A stretch of 64,000 nucleotides of DNA from CAVONB01 sp963697205 (GTDB lineage Bacteria; Pseudomonadota; Alphaproteobacteria; Rhizobiales; Hyphomicrobiaceae): the NCBI GenBank assembly GCA_963697205.1, contig CAVONB010000002.1, forward strand, positions 1 through 64,000, in the 5' to 3' direction. The first letter of the stretch is position 1; each line of letters opens with the position of its first letter. Of this stretch, positions 54,122 through 62,896 are shown one piece after another. The translations under genes and the position numbers were made by a program. The notes below the pieces were generated by a model. That model ran no database searches and was not told the DNA's origin. It saw only the letters and a program-made list of their open reading frames with translations.

Positions 54122-55171
54122 ATGACCGATACGATCGATCGAAGGACATTCCTGGCGTCGGCACTCGCCGCCGGATCGGTAGCCATGCTGCCGCGCGGTG
54201 CGCATGCACAGGGCGGATCACTCGTGGCGGCGACGTTTCCAGGAACATGGAACGAGGCACACAGGAACATCCTGAAGCCAGCGTTCCAAAAGCGCACGAA
54301 CGCCAGTGTGACGCAGTCGATTATCCTCGGTCACGACCAGGTGTCCAGGCTCATCGCGGCCAAGGGCGGACAGCCCCCCTTCGATGTCGCCATCTTCGAC
54401 TCGCCCCAAGTCCTCGATGCGGTGAAGCAAGGGCTCATCGCTGAGTATCCCGTCGCCAAGTCGCCGAATTACGCAGCCTTGCGGCCCGAATACCAGAACA
54501 AGTGGGGGCCGGTGATCTCGATGCAGGTTGTCGGCATCGGCTACAATCCGAAGAAGATCAAGGAGCCGCCGAAGAGTTGGGATGACCTTTGGGACCCCAA
54601 GTACAAGGGGCGTGTCGGCTTGACCGCGCTGAACAGCCAGCTCGGGATCGCATTCCTCGCCGAGCTCAACCGCCAGAAAGGCGGCACCGATACTAACTTC
54701 GAGCCGGCCTTCAAGGCATTGCGCTCGTTGCTCCCGAACGTCGGCGTGATCGGCGCCAATCTCGGAGCCTACGCGACCTTGTGGCAGCAGGAGCAGATTG
54801 ATATCGCGCCGTACAATTTCAATTTCGTCCAGACGCTCAAGGGCAAGGGCGTGCCCGTCGAACTCTCCATCCCCACAACAGGAGCGGTAGGCTGGCACAC
54901 AAGCATGCACGTCGTCAGCGCAACCAAGGTCCCCGAGCTCGCAGCGAGCTACATCGACACGCACCTGGATGCCGAAGTCCAGGCGGCGATGGCAAAGCCG
55001 CCGTTGAACGTCATCCCAACCAACAGCAAGGTCGGCCTTGACGGCGCCATCACGCAGTCGATCGCCAAGTCACATGAGGAGCTCGGAAAAATCCGCGGCT
55101 TTGATTGGGAGGTCTTGAACCCGCAGCGCAGTGCGCTGATCGATCGCTTCAATCGCGAAATCCGCCTGTGA
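54122..55171 (+). CDS. Polyamine-type ABC transporter substrate-binding protein (PotD-like), Tat-exported
   Basis: 349 residues; GGGGAGAG precedes the ATG. Tat signal IDRRTFLASALAAGSV, cleaved near AHAQG. The mature protein is an extracellular solute-binding protein of the PotD/PotF class (VAATFPGTWNEAHRNIL, PPFDVAIFDSPQVLDAV, NPQRSALIDRF). The ligand cannot be predicted. Confidence 0.93.
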   Translation: MTDTIDRRTFLASALAAGSVAMLPRGAHAQGGSLVAATFPGTWNEAHRNILKPAFQKRTNASVTQSIILGHDQVSRLIAAKGGQPPFDVAIFDSPQVLDAVKQGLIAEYPVAKSPNYAALRPEYQNKWGPVISMQVVGIGYNPKKIKEPPKSWDDLWDPKYKGRVGLTALNSQLGIAFLAELNRQKGGTDTNFEPAFKALRSLLPNVGVIGANLGAYATLWQQEQIDIAPYNFNFVQTLKGKGVPVELSIPTTGAVGWHTSMHVVSATKVPELAASYIDTHLDAEVQAAMAKPPLNVIPTNSKVGLDGAITQSIAKSHEELGKIRGFDWEVLNPQRSALIDRFNREIRL

Positions 55172-56016
55172 CGACGGCAACCAAAGGCATACGCTTCGAA
55201 GAGGCGCAGCTCGCTCTGCCGCTGGCCGCGCTCTTCGTTGCGTTCTTCCTTGCGCCGCTCGTCGTGTTGTTCCTGCTTTCGTTGGCGAGTGAGCAGGGCA
55301 GCGCGATCTGGACACCCGCGCACTACGTGAAGTTCTTCACCGACCGGTTCAACTATTCGATCCTGATCGACACGCTACTCCTCGGCGTCAAGTCGACTGC
55401 GCTCTGCCTCTTGTTCGGCTTCCCCATTGCGTGGGTGGCCGCGCGCGCAAGCGCGCGTTGGCAAAGCGTGATCGTGTTCCTCGTTATCCTACCCCTCTTG
55501 ACCAGCGTCGTCGTCCGTACCTTCTCCTGGATCGTGATCCTGGGACGGCAAGGCATCATCAACAAGATCGGAATGGGGCTTGGACTTTTCGACGAGCCCA
55601 TGAGACTGCTGTTCACCGAGGCCGGCGTGGTGCTCGTACTGGCGCAGGTCCAGCTTCCACTGATGGTCCTGCCGATCCTGACCGTGCTGTCGCGGATCGA
55701 TCCAAATCTCGCCGACGCCTCCCGTGTACTGGGCGCGGGCGAGTGGCGCACTCTGTTTCGCGTAACGATACCGCTGGCCATGCCCGGAATCATCGCGGGC
55801 TGCATCTTGACCTACGCGGCATGCGTGACCGCCTTCGTGACCCAGACGCTCATCGGCGGCGCACGGCTGATCTACATGCCCCTGCATATCTATTCGCAGG
55901 CGGTGGGCGCCAACAACTGGCCGTTCGCCGCGGCCATCTCCGTGATTTTCATGGTCGCCGTGCTGCTGGTCGTCTTCGCACTCAATCGCCTTAGCCAAAG
56001 GTGGGCCGTCAGATGA
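55168..56016 (+). CDS. Polyamine-type ABC transporter permease (PotB-like)
   Basis: 282 residues from the GTG at 55168, which overlaps the preceding stop by 4 bp; a frame start at 55105 is upstream noise. Six helices, with the EAA motif DASRVLGAGEWRTLFRVTIP. Confidence 0.92.
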   Translation: MTTATKGIRFEEAQLALPLAALFVAFFLAPLVVLFLLSLASEQGSAIWTPAHYVKFFTDRFNYSILIDTLLLGVKSTALCLLFGFPIAWVAARASARWQSVIVFLVILPLLTSVVVRTFSWIVILGRQGIINKIGMGLGLFDEPMRLLFTEAGVVLVLAQVQLPLMVLPILTVLSRIDPNLADASRVLGAGEWRTLFRVTIPLAMPGIIAGCILTYAACVTAFVTQTLIGGARLIYMPLHIYSQAVGANNWPFAAAISVIFMVAVLLVVFALNRLSQRWAVR

Positions 56017-56831
56017 GCGCCAAACACCGGACAACTGATTGGGAAGCGCTATCCGTCACGATCGTGTTCGGCGCCCTCACCTTGGTCGCAGCGGTCTTCC
56101 TGATTGCGCCGACGATCATCGTCATTCTCACATCCTTCACCGCGTCGCAATCTTTGACCTTTCCGCCGAGCGGCCTGTCGCTGCAATGGTACCGCGCGCT
56201 GATCGATGCCGATCAGATGCAGCGCGCGGCCTGGACGAGCCTAGTCGTCGCTGTCTGGACGACCGTCATCTGTGTCGTGCTCGGCGTGGCCGCTGCCGTC
56301 GCCCTCAGCCGCAGCCGGTCCGCGTGGATGAAGGCGGCCGATACGCTCTTCATGTCGCCGATGGTATTGCCGGCGCTCGCCTTCGGGTTCGCCGCTCTGA
56401 TCTTCATCAACAAGCTCGGCCTGCGTCCCACGATCCCCACGCTCGTCCTCGGTCACGTCGTCGTCTGCGTGCCCTTCGTCTTGCGCACCACGGTTGCCTC
56501 GTTGCAGCAGCTGGATCCAGCGCTGTTGGAAGCCTCCTACAGCCTCGGCGCGAGCTGGTGGCGCACCTTCCGCCGCGTGACGCTGCCCTTGGCGGCCAAG
56601 GGCATTGCCGCCGGTGGCTTCCTGGCCTTCATGGCCTCGTTCGACAACGTTCCGGTCTCCCTGTTCCTGGCCGACGAGCGCACCGAAGTCCTGCCCATCC
56701 ACCTGTGGCAGCAGATCGAATCCAACCTCGACGTGAGGACGGCTGCGGCCTCGGCACTTATCATCGTCCTGACGCTCGCCCTGATGGTGCTGGCGGAGCG
56801 GTTTGCCGGACTGACGCGTCAGTTGCGCTAG
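56013..56831 (+). CDS. Polyamine-type ABC transporter permease (PotC-like)
   Basis: 272 residues from the ATG at 56013 inside the previous stop. Six helices, EAA motif EASYSLGASWWRTFRRVTLP. Last transporter component, 17 bp before the uraH-like gene. Confidence 0.92.
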   Translation: MSAKHRTTDWEALSVTIVFGALTLVAAVFLIAPTIIVILTSFTASQSLTFPPSGLSLQWYRALIDADQMQRAAWTSLVVAVWTTVICVVLGVAAAVALSRSRSAWMKAADTLFMSPMVLPALAFGFAALIFINKLGLRPTIPTLVLGHVVVCVPFVLRTTVASLQQLDPALLEASYSLGASWWRTFRRVTLPLAAKGIAAGGFLAFMASFDNVPVSLFLADERTEVLPIHLWQQIESNLDVRTAAASALIIVLTLALMVLAERFAGLTRQLR

Positions 56832-56848
56832 AGCAGGGACGAAAAGCC

Positions 56849-57208
56849 ATGCCCGGAATGTCCATTCACGTCGTCGACGTCTCTCGCGGTGTCGTCGCAA
56901 CCGGCATGCGCGTCGCCGTCTTCCTCGTTGCCCAGCCCGCAGCGTCAACCAGCCCGCTGGCGAGCGGCAAGATCGCAGCGGACGGGCTGCTGGCCGATCC
57001 GGTCCTCGCGGCGCGTCTCGCCGTAGGCATATACCGCGCCCGGTTTCATGTCGCAGAGTACTACACCACTTCCGGCATCGACCTCCCGACAGTGCCGTTC
57101 CTCGACGTCGTCACATACGACTTCGGCATCGCCGATCCCGAACAACACTACCATCTCCCGTTCAAGTGCACCCCCTGGGGCTATTCGTGCTTCCGTGGCG
57201 GCGCCTGA
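56849..57208 (+). CDS. 5-hydroxyisourate hydrolase-like protein with variant active site
   Basis: 119 residues, the size of transthyretin-like HIU hydrolases. The N-terminal His (SIHVVDVSRGVVA), the C-terminal GYSCFRGG position and EQHYHLPF with the second His are recognisable, as is YYTTSGIDLPTVPFLDVV. However the family's Arg in the DGR motif is Leu (AADGLLAD), and the C-terminal YRGS signature is FRGGA, lacking both Tyr and Ser. Normal enzymes hydrolyse 5-hydroxyisourate to OHCU. Its position right after the transporter in the uraD unit favours a role in purine degradation, but the missing residues make activity uncertain; it could have a related hydrolase or binding role. Confidence 0.8.
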   Translation: MPGMSIHVVDVSRGVVATGMRVAVFLVAQPAASTSPLASGKIAADGLLADPVLAARLAVGIYRARFHVAEYYTTSGIDLPTVPFLDVVTYDFGIADPEQHYHLPFKCTPWGYSCFRGGA

Positions 57209-57651
57209 TCCATTCACGCCGCCCACCCCATCGATGCGATGCTGATACGCCACCAGCCGAATGTCGGCACATGGTCATAGGCAACGTTACCGGCTCGCCC
57301 CCTTTCCACGCAGCCACGACAAGCGATGCCGACCGTCGGGACGGCTCAGTGCGGTCGTGATCCCAAAGCACAAGTCGAACAGCTTGCAGCCCACGTCTGC
57401 CTCAGGCGCGAATGCGGCCGCGCACGCGCGCGCTAAGTAACGCACCATCGACTTCGTCGCTCAAAAAGCAGGCGGCTGAAGCCGTGTCGCTCAATGATTA
57501 GGCTCAGCGTCCAGCGTCCTGGCGAGACCTCCACAAAAATAACATGCAGAATCCGTCACTTAAAAGACATGGGCCGTTTGGCACGCCGATTGCGATGACG
57601 TCCAACGAAGCGATCGGCTCCAGCGATCGCAAATGTGTGAGGGGATACAGC
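57209..57651. other. Intergenic region upstream of the cyanate operon
   Basis: 443 bp without a supported gene. It contains the sigma-54 promoter at 57578-57593. A lone GCACC half-site occurs near 57440, but no full NtrC binding site could be made out. A CGGCT-GA-AGCCG dyad lies near 57473. Confidence 0.5.
57578..57593 (+). promoter_or_regulatory. Sigma-54 (RpoN) promoter upstream of the cyanate transporter operon
   Basis: TTGGCACGCCGATTGC matches the -24/-12 consensus TTGGCACG-N4-TTGC exactly, with GG and GC separated by 10 nt as required. Transcription would start near 57605, about 45 bp before the ATG at 57652. Sigma-54 control fits nitrogen regulation of cyanate use. Confidence 0.8.
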
Positions 57652-59010
57652 ATGAGCTTCGACGATCCATTCGATGCTTCCAAAACGCTGCACGGCTCGG
57701 GCTGCGGGTGCGGCCGACATGCGAGCGCGGCTGAACACGATGCTGCCGCGCGTGCGAGCGAGGATCTACAGATCCGCCGGGTCGTCGAGGGCGCTGTCGT
57801 CCGCGCGATGTTTCCCGTCGACCGTGATCGGCGTGCATTTCTGAAGGCCGTCGGCGCTGGCACAGCGGCCGCCGCGATCAGCCAGTTCTTCCCGATGGCC
57901 ACTGCCATGGAAGCCTTCGCGCAGTCGGGACCGCTGGAGAAGACGAAGCTCAAGGTTGGCTTCATTCCGATCACCTGCGCAACGCCCATCATCATGGCGC
58001 ACCCGATGGGATTCTACAAAAAGCACGGACTCGACGTCGAGGTCATCAAGACCGCAGGATGGGCCGTCGTACGCGACAAGACGATCAACAAGGAGTACGA
58101 CGCAGCCCACATGCTCTCGCCGATGCCGCTGGCAATCACGCTCGGAGCCGGTTCCAATCCGCTGCCCTATACCATGCCGGCAGTCGAAAACATCAACGGT
58201 CAGGCCATAACGCTCGCCGTCAAGCACAAGGACAAGCGCGATCCAAAATCCTGGAAGGGCTTCAAGTTCGCCGTACCCTTTGACTATTCGATGCACAACT
58301 ACCTGCTGCGCTACTACCTCGCAGAGCACGGTATCGATCCCGACAAGGATGTGCAGATCCGCTCCGTGCCGCCGCCGGAGATGGTCGCCAACCTGCGCGC
58401 CGACAACATCGATGGATTCCTCGCGCCCGACCCCGTCAACCAGCGTGCCGTCTACGATAATGTCGGTTTCATCCACATCCTGTCGAAAGAGATCTGGGAC
58501 CGGCATCCTTGTTGCGCCTTTGCGGCGAGCCAGGAGTTCGTCTCCACGATGCCGAACACCTATAAGGCGCTGCTAAAGGCGATCATCGACGCGACCGCGT
58601 TCGCGACCAAGTCGGAGAACCGCAAGGAGATCGCGGCGGCCATTGCGCCAGCGAACTATCTGAACCAGCCCGTGACGGTCGTCGAGCAGGTTCTCACCGG
58701 CACGTTCGCAGATGGACTGGGCAAGGTGCAGAAGGTACCGGACCGCATCGATTTCGATCCGTTCCCCTACGAGAGCTTCGCCATCTGGATACTCACGCAG
58801 ATGAAGCGCTGGGGACAAATCAAGGGTGACGTCGACTACGCCAAGGTGGCAAAGCAGGTCTACCTGGCGACCGATGCCGCCAAGCTGATGGCCGACGTCG
58901 GTCTGAAACCTCCCGCATCAACGTCGAAGACCTTCGTCGTCATGGGCAAGACGTTCGATCCCGCCAAGCCCGAGGAGTACATCGCAAGCTTCCCCATCAA
59001 GCGGACCTGA
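57652..59010 (+). CDS. Cyanate/nitrate-type ABC transporter substrate-binding protein (NrtA/CmpA-like)
   Basis: 452 residues from the ATG at 57652; the open frame extends upstream to 57544 through the sigma-54 promoter, so the inner start is preferred. The N-terminus MSFDDPFDASK, then GSGCGCGRHASAAEHDA (Cys-rich) and a Tat-like signal DRDRRAFLKAVGAGTAAAA, is the usual layout of proteobacterial NrtA/CmpA-type proteins. The mature part (LKVGFIPITCATPIIMAHPMGFYKK) binds the anion. Its operon with cyanase makes cyanate the likely ligand. Confidence 0.88.
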   Translation: MSFDDPFDASKTLHGSGCGCGRHASAAEHDAAARASEDLQIRRVVEGAVVRAMFPVDRDRRAFLKAVGAGTAAAAISQFFPMATAMEAFAQSGPLEKTKLKVGFIPITCATPIIMAHPMGFYKKHGLDVEVIKTAGWAVVRDKTINKEYDAAHMLSPMPLAITLGAGSNPLPYTMPAVENINGQAITLAVKHKDKRDPKSWKGFKFAVPFDYSMHNYLLRYYLAEHGIDPDKDVQIRSVPPPEMVANLRADNIDGFLAPDPVNQRAVYDNVGFIHILSKEIWDRHPCCAFAASQEFVSTMPNTYKALLKAIIDATAFATKSENRKEIAAAIAPANYLNQPVTVVEQVLTGTFADGLGKVQKVPDRIDFDPFPYESFAIWILTQMKRWGQIKGDVDYAKVAKQVYLATDAAKLMADVGLKPPASTSKTFVVMGKTFDPAKPEEYIASFPIKRT

Positions 59011-59048
59011 CCCTCCAATGCAGGCCAGTCTCAAGAATCAGGGCCGCG

Positions 59049-59858
59049 GTGGTGTCGTTCGCACTGCTCGTCGCATTCCTATTAGTGTGGCACGTGGCCG
59101 TCTCCGGCCGCGTAGCCACGCAGGCAATGGACCCCGAGTATGCGAAACTCATGGGCGCGACTGCAACACAAGGCACGTCCGCGATGCCAGGGCCTACTGA
59201 CGTTGGCTTCAAGCTCTTCGACCATCTGAGCCGACCATTCTACGACAATGGCCCGAACGACAAGGGGGTCGGCATCCAGCTTGCCTATTCGATCGGGCGT
59301 GTTCTGCTGGGATATCTTGCGGCGCTCGCAATCGCGGTTCCACTCGGTTTCCTGATCGGCATGTCGCCCCTCATGAGCCGCGCGCTCGACCCTTTCATCC
59401 AAGTGCTGAAGCCGATCTCACCCCTCGCCTGGATGCCGCTTGCACTCTACACCATCAAGGATTCCAACGCGTCCGCCATCTTCGTCATCTTCATTTGCTC
59501 GGTCTGGCCAATGCTGATGAACACGGCCTTCGGCGTGGCAAGTGTGCGGCGCGACTGGCTGAATGTTGCCCGCACGCTCGAGTTGGGCACCTGGCGCACG
59601 GCCTTCCAGGTGATCCTGCCGGCTGCCGCGCCGACCATCGTCACAGGCATGCGCATTTCCATCGGCATCGCATGGCTCGTGATCGTCGCAGCCGAGATGC
59701 TCGTTGGCGGAACAGGCATCGGCTACTTCGTCTGGAACGAGTGGAACAATCTGTCGATCACCAATGTGATCATTGCGATCCTGCTCATCGGCCTCATCGG
59801 CATGGTACTCGATCAAGCGATGGCGCAGTTGCAGCGCCTCGTCGCATTCGTGGAATGA
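59049..59858 (+). CDS. Cyanate/nitrate-type ABC transporter permease (NrtB/CynB-like)
   Basis: 269 residues from GTG at 59049 (or 268 from GTG at 59052). About six helices with the EAA-like loop NVARTLELGTWRTAFQVILPA. The start is uncertain: from the ATG at 59018 the frame gives MQASLK, and removal of one base near 59033 would join it to IRAAVVSFALL, a natural N-terminus. So there may be an extra base, or translation may start at a weak GTG. The downstream part is intact. Confidence 0.85.
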   Translation: MVSFALLVAFLLVWHVAVSGRVATQAMDPEYAKLMGATATQGTSAMPGPTDVGFKLFDHLSRPFYDNGPNDKGVGIQLAYSIGRVLLGYLAALAIAVPLGFLIGMSPLMSRALDPFIQVLKPISPLAWMPLALYTIKDSNASAIFVIFICSVWPMLMNTAFGVASVRRDWLNVARTLELGTWRTAFQVILPAAAPTIVTGMRISIGIAWLVIVAAEMLVGGTGIGYFVWNEWNNLSITNVIIAILLIGLIGMVLDQAMAQLQRLVAFVE

Positions 59859-59867
59859 GGAAGGGCG

Positions 59868-60941
59868 ATGAGCAACGTCAAGGATCGCAGCAAGGTGAAG
59901 CCGGTCATTCAGATCGAAGGCCTCGCCCGTCACTTCCGTGAAGCCGACGGCAAGGGTACGCTCACCGTGTTCGAGGACCTGTGGCTCTCGATCGCACCGG
60001 GCGAGTTCGTCTGCGTGATCGGCCACTCTGGCTGCGGAAAATCGACGATCCTCAACATTCTCGCAGGCCTCGACACGCCAAGCGAAGGCGTCGTCGTCGT
60101 CGCGGGCAAGGCGATCGATGGGCCGAGCCTGGACAGGGCGGTCATATTTCAGGGCCATGCACTAATGCCGTGGTACTCGGCTCTGCGCAATGTCGAGCTG
60201 GGCGTCGCCTCCCGTCACCGCGACTGGACAGCCGAGCGCATCCGCGAGCACGCACTGCGCTATCTGGATCTGGTGCATTTGGCCGACGCAGCCCACAAGC
60301 GCCCGTCAGAGCTGTCGGGTGGCATGCGCCAGCGCGTTGGCATCGCCCGCGCACTTGCCGTCGAGCCGAGGATCCTGCTGATGGACGAGCCGTTCTCGGC
60401 GCTCGACGCGCTGACGCGCGGCTCGCTACAAGACGAGGTGCTCTCCATTCGCCAATCCAGTGCGCAGACGATCTTCATGATCACGCACGACATCGACGAG
60501 GCCATGCTGCTTGCCGATCGCATCGTGCTGATGACGAACGGCCCCAACGCGCACATCGCCGAGATCGTAGAGAACACCCTGCCGGTAAATCGCAGTCGCG
60601 AGACACTGCACAAGCACCCGAACTACTATCCGCTGCGAAATCACTTGCTCGAGTTCCTGACGACCCGATCACGAGAACTCGCCGGCCGCGAGGTCGACGT
60701 AACATTGCGACGTTCGCCACCGATTGTCAGGCCGGAAGCCTCAGCGTCCGTCGAACGGAATGATGCGAACGAGGCTGCCCCGGGTAAGAGTAGGGGCGAA
60801 AAGCCGACGCCGCCGCACCGTTCGCGACCGGTAGGTCGCATTCGCATCTCGCGGGCGCAAGGCACAAACCCGTCGACACAAAGCCCTCGTCCCACCGATC
60901 GAGGCCGCAAACCGGCAACACGCAAACCCAAGTGGAGGTAA
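59868..60941 (+). CDS. Cyanate/nitrate-type ABC transporter ATP-binding protein (NrtD/CynD-like) with long basic tail
   Basis: 357 residues; GAGGAAGG precedes the ATG. Walker A GHSGCGKSTIL, Q-loop VIFQGHALMPW, signature LSGGMRQRVGIARAL, Walker B ILLMDEPFSALD, switch ITHDIDEAM. The typical domain ends near residue 265 (LLEFLTTRSRELAG). The last 90 residues are Arg/Pro/Ser/Thr-rich and of low complexity, which is unusual for the family; the tail may be disordered or result from a frameshift near 60690-60750. Cyanase begins 4 bp after its stop. Confidence 0.9.
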   Translation: MSNVKDRSKVKPVIQIEGLARHFREADGKGTLTVFEDLWLSIAPGEFVCVIGHSGCGKSTILNILAGLDTPSEGVVVVAGKAIDGPSLDRAVIFQGHALMPWYSALRNVELGVASRHRDWTAERIREHALRYLDLVHLADAAHKRPSELSGGMRQRVGIARALAVEPRILLMDEPFSALDALTRGSLQDEVLSIRQSSAQTIFMITHDIDEAMLLADRIVLMTNGPNAHIAEIVENTLPVNRSRETLHKHPNYYPLRNHLLEFLTTRSRELAGREVDVTLRRSPPIVRPEASASVERNDANEAAPGKSRGEKPTPPHRSRPVGRIRISRAQGTNPSTQSPRPTDRGRKPATRKPKWR

Positions 60942-60945
60942 TCCG

Positions 60946-61434
60946 ATGAAGAGAGAAGCACTCACCGAGAAGATCCTCGACATCAAGCGCGAAAAGGGAT
61001 GGACCTGGAAGCAGATCTGCGAGGAGATCAGCGGCATGAGCCCGGTGCTGATCGTTGGCGCCCTGCTAGGCCAGCACAAGCTCGTCAAGCCGCTGGCAAA
61101 GAGGGCGGCTGCCATGTTCGGTCTCTCAGACGCCGAGGAGAAGATGCTGAACGAGGTCCCCATGCGCGGCAGCGCCACACCGATGCCGCCGACCGATCCC
61201 CTCCTCTACAGGTTCTACGAACTCGTGCTCGTCAACGGTCCGGCGTGGAAGGTTCTTATCGAGGAGGAGTTCGGAGACGGCATCATGTCCGCGATTGATT
61301 TCGACATGTCGATGGAGCGCCTTCCCAACGAGAAGGGGGACCGCGTGAAGATAGCCATGAGCGGCAAGTTCCTGCCCTTCAAGTACTACGAGAACGAGCA
61401 GGGAATTCCGGCCTACGGCTTCAAGGAGGACTGA
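60946..61434 (+). CDS. cynS: Cyanase (cyanate hydratase)
   Basis: 162 residues. It converts cyanate plus bicarbonate to ammonia and CO2. The catalytic residues Arg89, Glu92 (LLYRFYELVLVNG) and Ser115 (GIMSAIDF) are present with the same spacing as in the E. coli enzyme. N-terminal helix-turn-helix-like domain LTEKILDIKREKGWTWKQI. GGAGG ribosome-binding site. Last gene of the cyanate operon, which releases ammonium for assimilation. Confidence 0.96.
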   Translation: MKREALTEKILDIKREKGWTWKQICEEISGMSPVLIVGALLGQHKLVKPLAKRAAAMFGLSDAEEKMLNEVPMRGSATPMPPTDPLLYRFYELVLVNGPAWKVLIEEEFGDGIMSAIDFDMSMERLPNEKGDRVKIAMSGKFLPFKYYENEQGIPAYGFKED

Positions 61435-62896
61435 CAGCAACGCAACCAACAGTCCACGCCCGCTAGGCGGAAGCCTCGGATTGGGGACGGACACCTGACC
61501 GACGCTCCGTCCGCTGCCGAACAGGGGAACCGGCTGACCTCAAGCTGGTGTACACATCAAAGCACGCACCAGCCAGTACTTGCATCGCAATTTGCAGGCA
61601 AATGTCACACAGCGTTGCAGCCCCGATGGTCAGTCACGGATGTGCCGCCGCCACACACGCGAACGTGCGGTAGAGCTGCCTCCATCCGCCGAGCAAGAAC
61701 CGCTTGGACTGCAGGCAAACGATAGATGAGCGCGTGGCGACGCGCTGCCTACCCCGAGCTGTGGGCGTGACCCGTGGGCGTCCAACCCTGCGATCGAGGT
61801 AGCGCACTCGCTCCGGGCGCTCGGGTCAGCTGGTTCGATGTCGCCCGGTGCATGGCCAGAATTGGACTGGACCCGACGAAGTTCGACACGCTCGTCCTCA
61901 GGCAGACGAAGGCAGTGCTGATCCATCGACGATACGGCAATCTCCGCGCAACCGCTGCACCTTGGTCACCCCAAGATCGAAAGGACCGGCATCCCTCGGC
62001 ATCGACGTCGCTGATGCGATCGAGATCGCCGAGAAGATCGGCATCCAAACCTCAGACCGAATTCCCCCCCGCGCGGACGCGGCTGGCGGCGCCTCCCGCC
62101 TCGCAAATCGCCCCAAGCGCGACGGCAGCATTGGGGATCGGCCTTCCGTCGCCGGTCGAGCATTGGCATTCAGCAAGCCGGCACGCTCGCCTGTCTGGCG
62201 CGGCTGCGGTTGAAGTGATCCAACATGCACCGTCAGGCTGCCGACACGACGGCCGCAGAGTTGACCAATCTTGGACAAACTGCCCCCCGTACAGCTGCGC
62301 GTCTCGTTGCCCGAACGCGCCATATCGTGCGACGGCACCAACGCGGATGCGGAGTGGGCATCTGACGCGCAAAAAATAATGTTAACCCGCCCCGCCGGAC
62401 GCGCCATCAGCGCGTGAGAAAGTAGAATGGCGCACCCGGCGGGATGAAAGCGTGAATTCGGCTCAAGCTGAAATCGCGGCCTGACTTATCATCAGCGGTG
62501 CGCGTCGCCTCTCCATGACAAGACAATTGTCTCGTCCCAAGCAGCTGCGCACAATGCGCAGGCAGATCCATTCCATGGAAGGCGGAGCAGGCGCCATCCG
62601 CTAAATGTCCCCGACATCGTCCGGGACTCAATTTCCGCGGCGGATCGCGCCAGAGCACCATGGATCCGCCGAGCGGCATCGTGGAGGCCATCAAAAACGC
62701 TGAATTGGCGTTTCGAGCGCAAGCGACATGGCGTGCAAAGTGCCTGCCCAAATTCAATTACTGCCATTCTCGCACCTCAGAACCCATTGAAAGCCTGCCC
62801 CAATGTTTTCGGATCGTAGTGCCTGGATTGGGCCAGCCAATATCCTCTGCTCCCGCAATCGAGCTCCAACGTATGCAGCGATACGACGCGCGCTAA
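61435..62896. other. 1.46-kb region without a recognisable gene
   Basis: Several short open frames on both strands (the longest about 200 codons, 61774-62379 plus) have no family features, biased composition or ribosome-binding sites, and I do not call them. A TTGGGGACGGACACC-like sequence near 61482 recalls the REP core of the elements at 7315 and 13521. The region may hold remnants of lost genes; it ends at the left target repeat of the IS5 element. Confidence 0.5.

Noticed and set aside
61774..62379. 201-codon ORF in the gene-poor region
   Set aside because: No ribosome-binding site, no recognisable domain, Pro/Ser/Arg-rich composition and competing frames on both strands.
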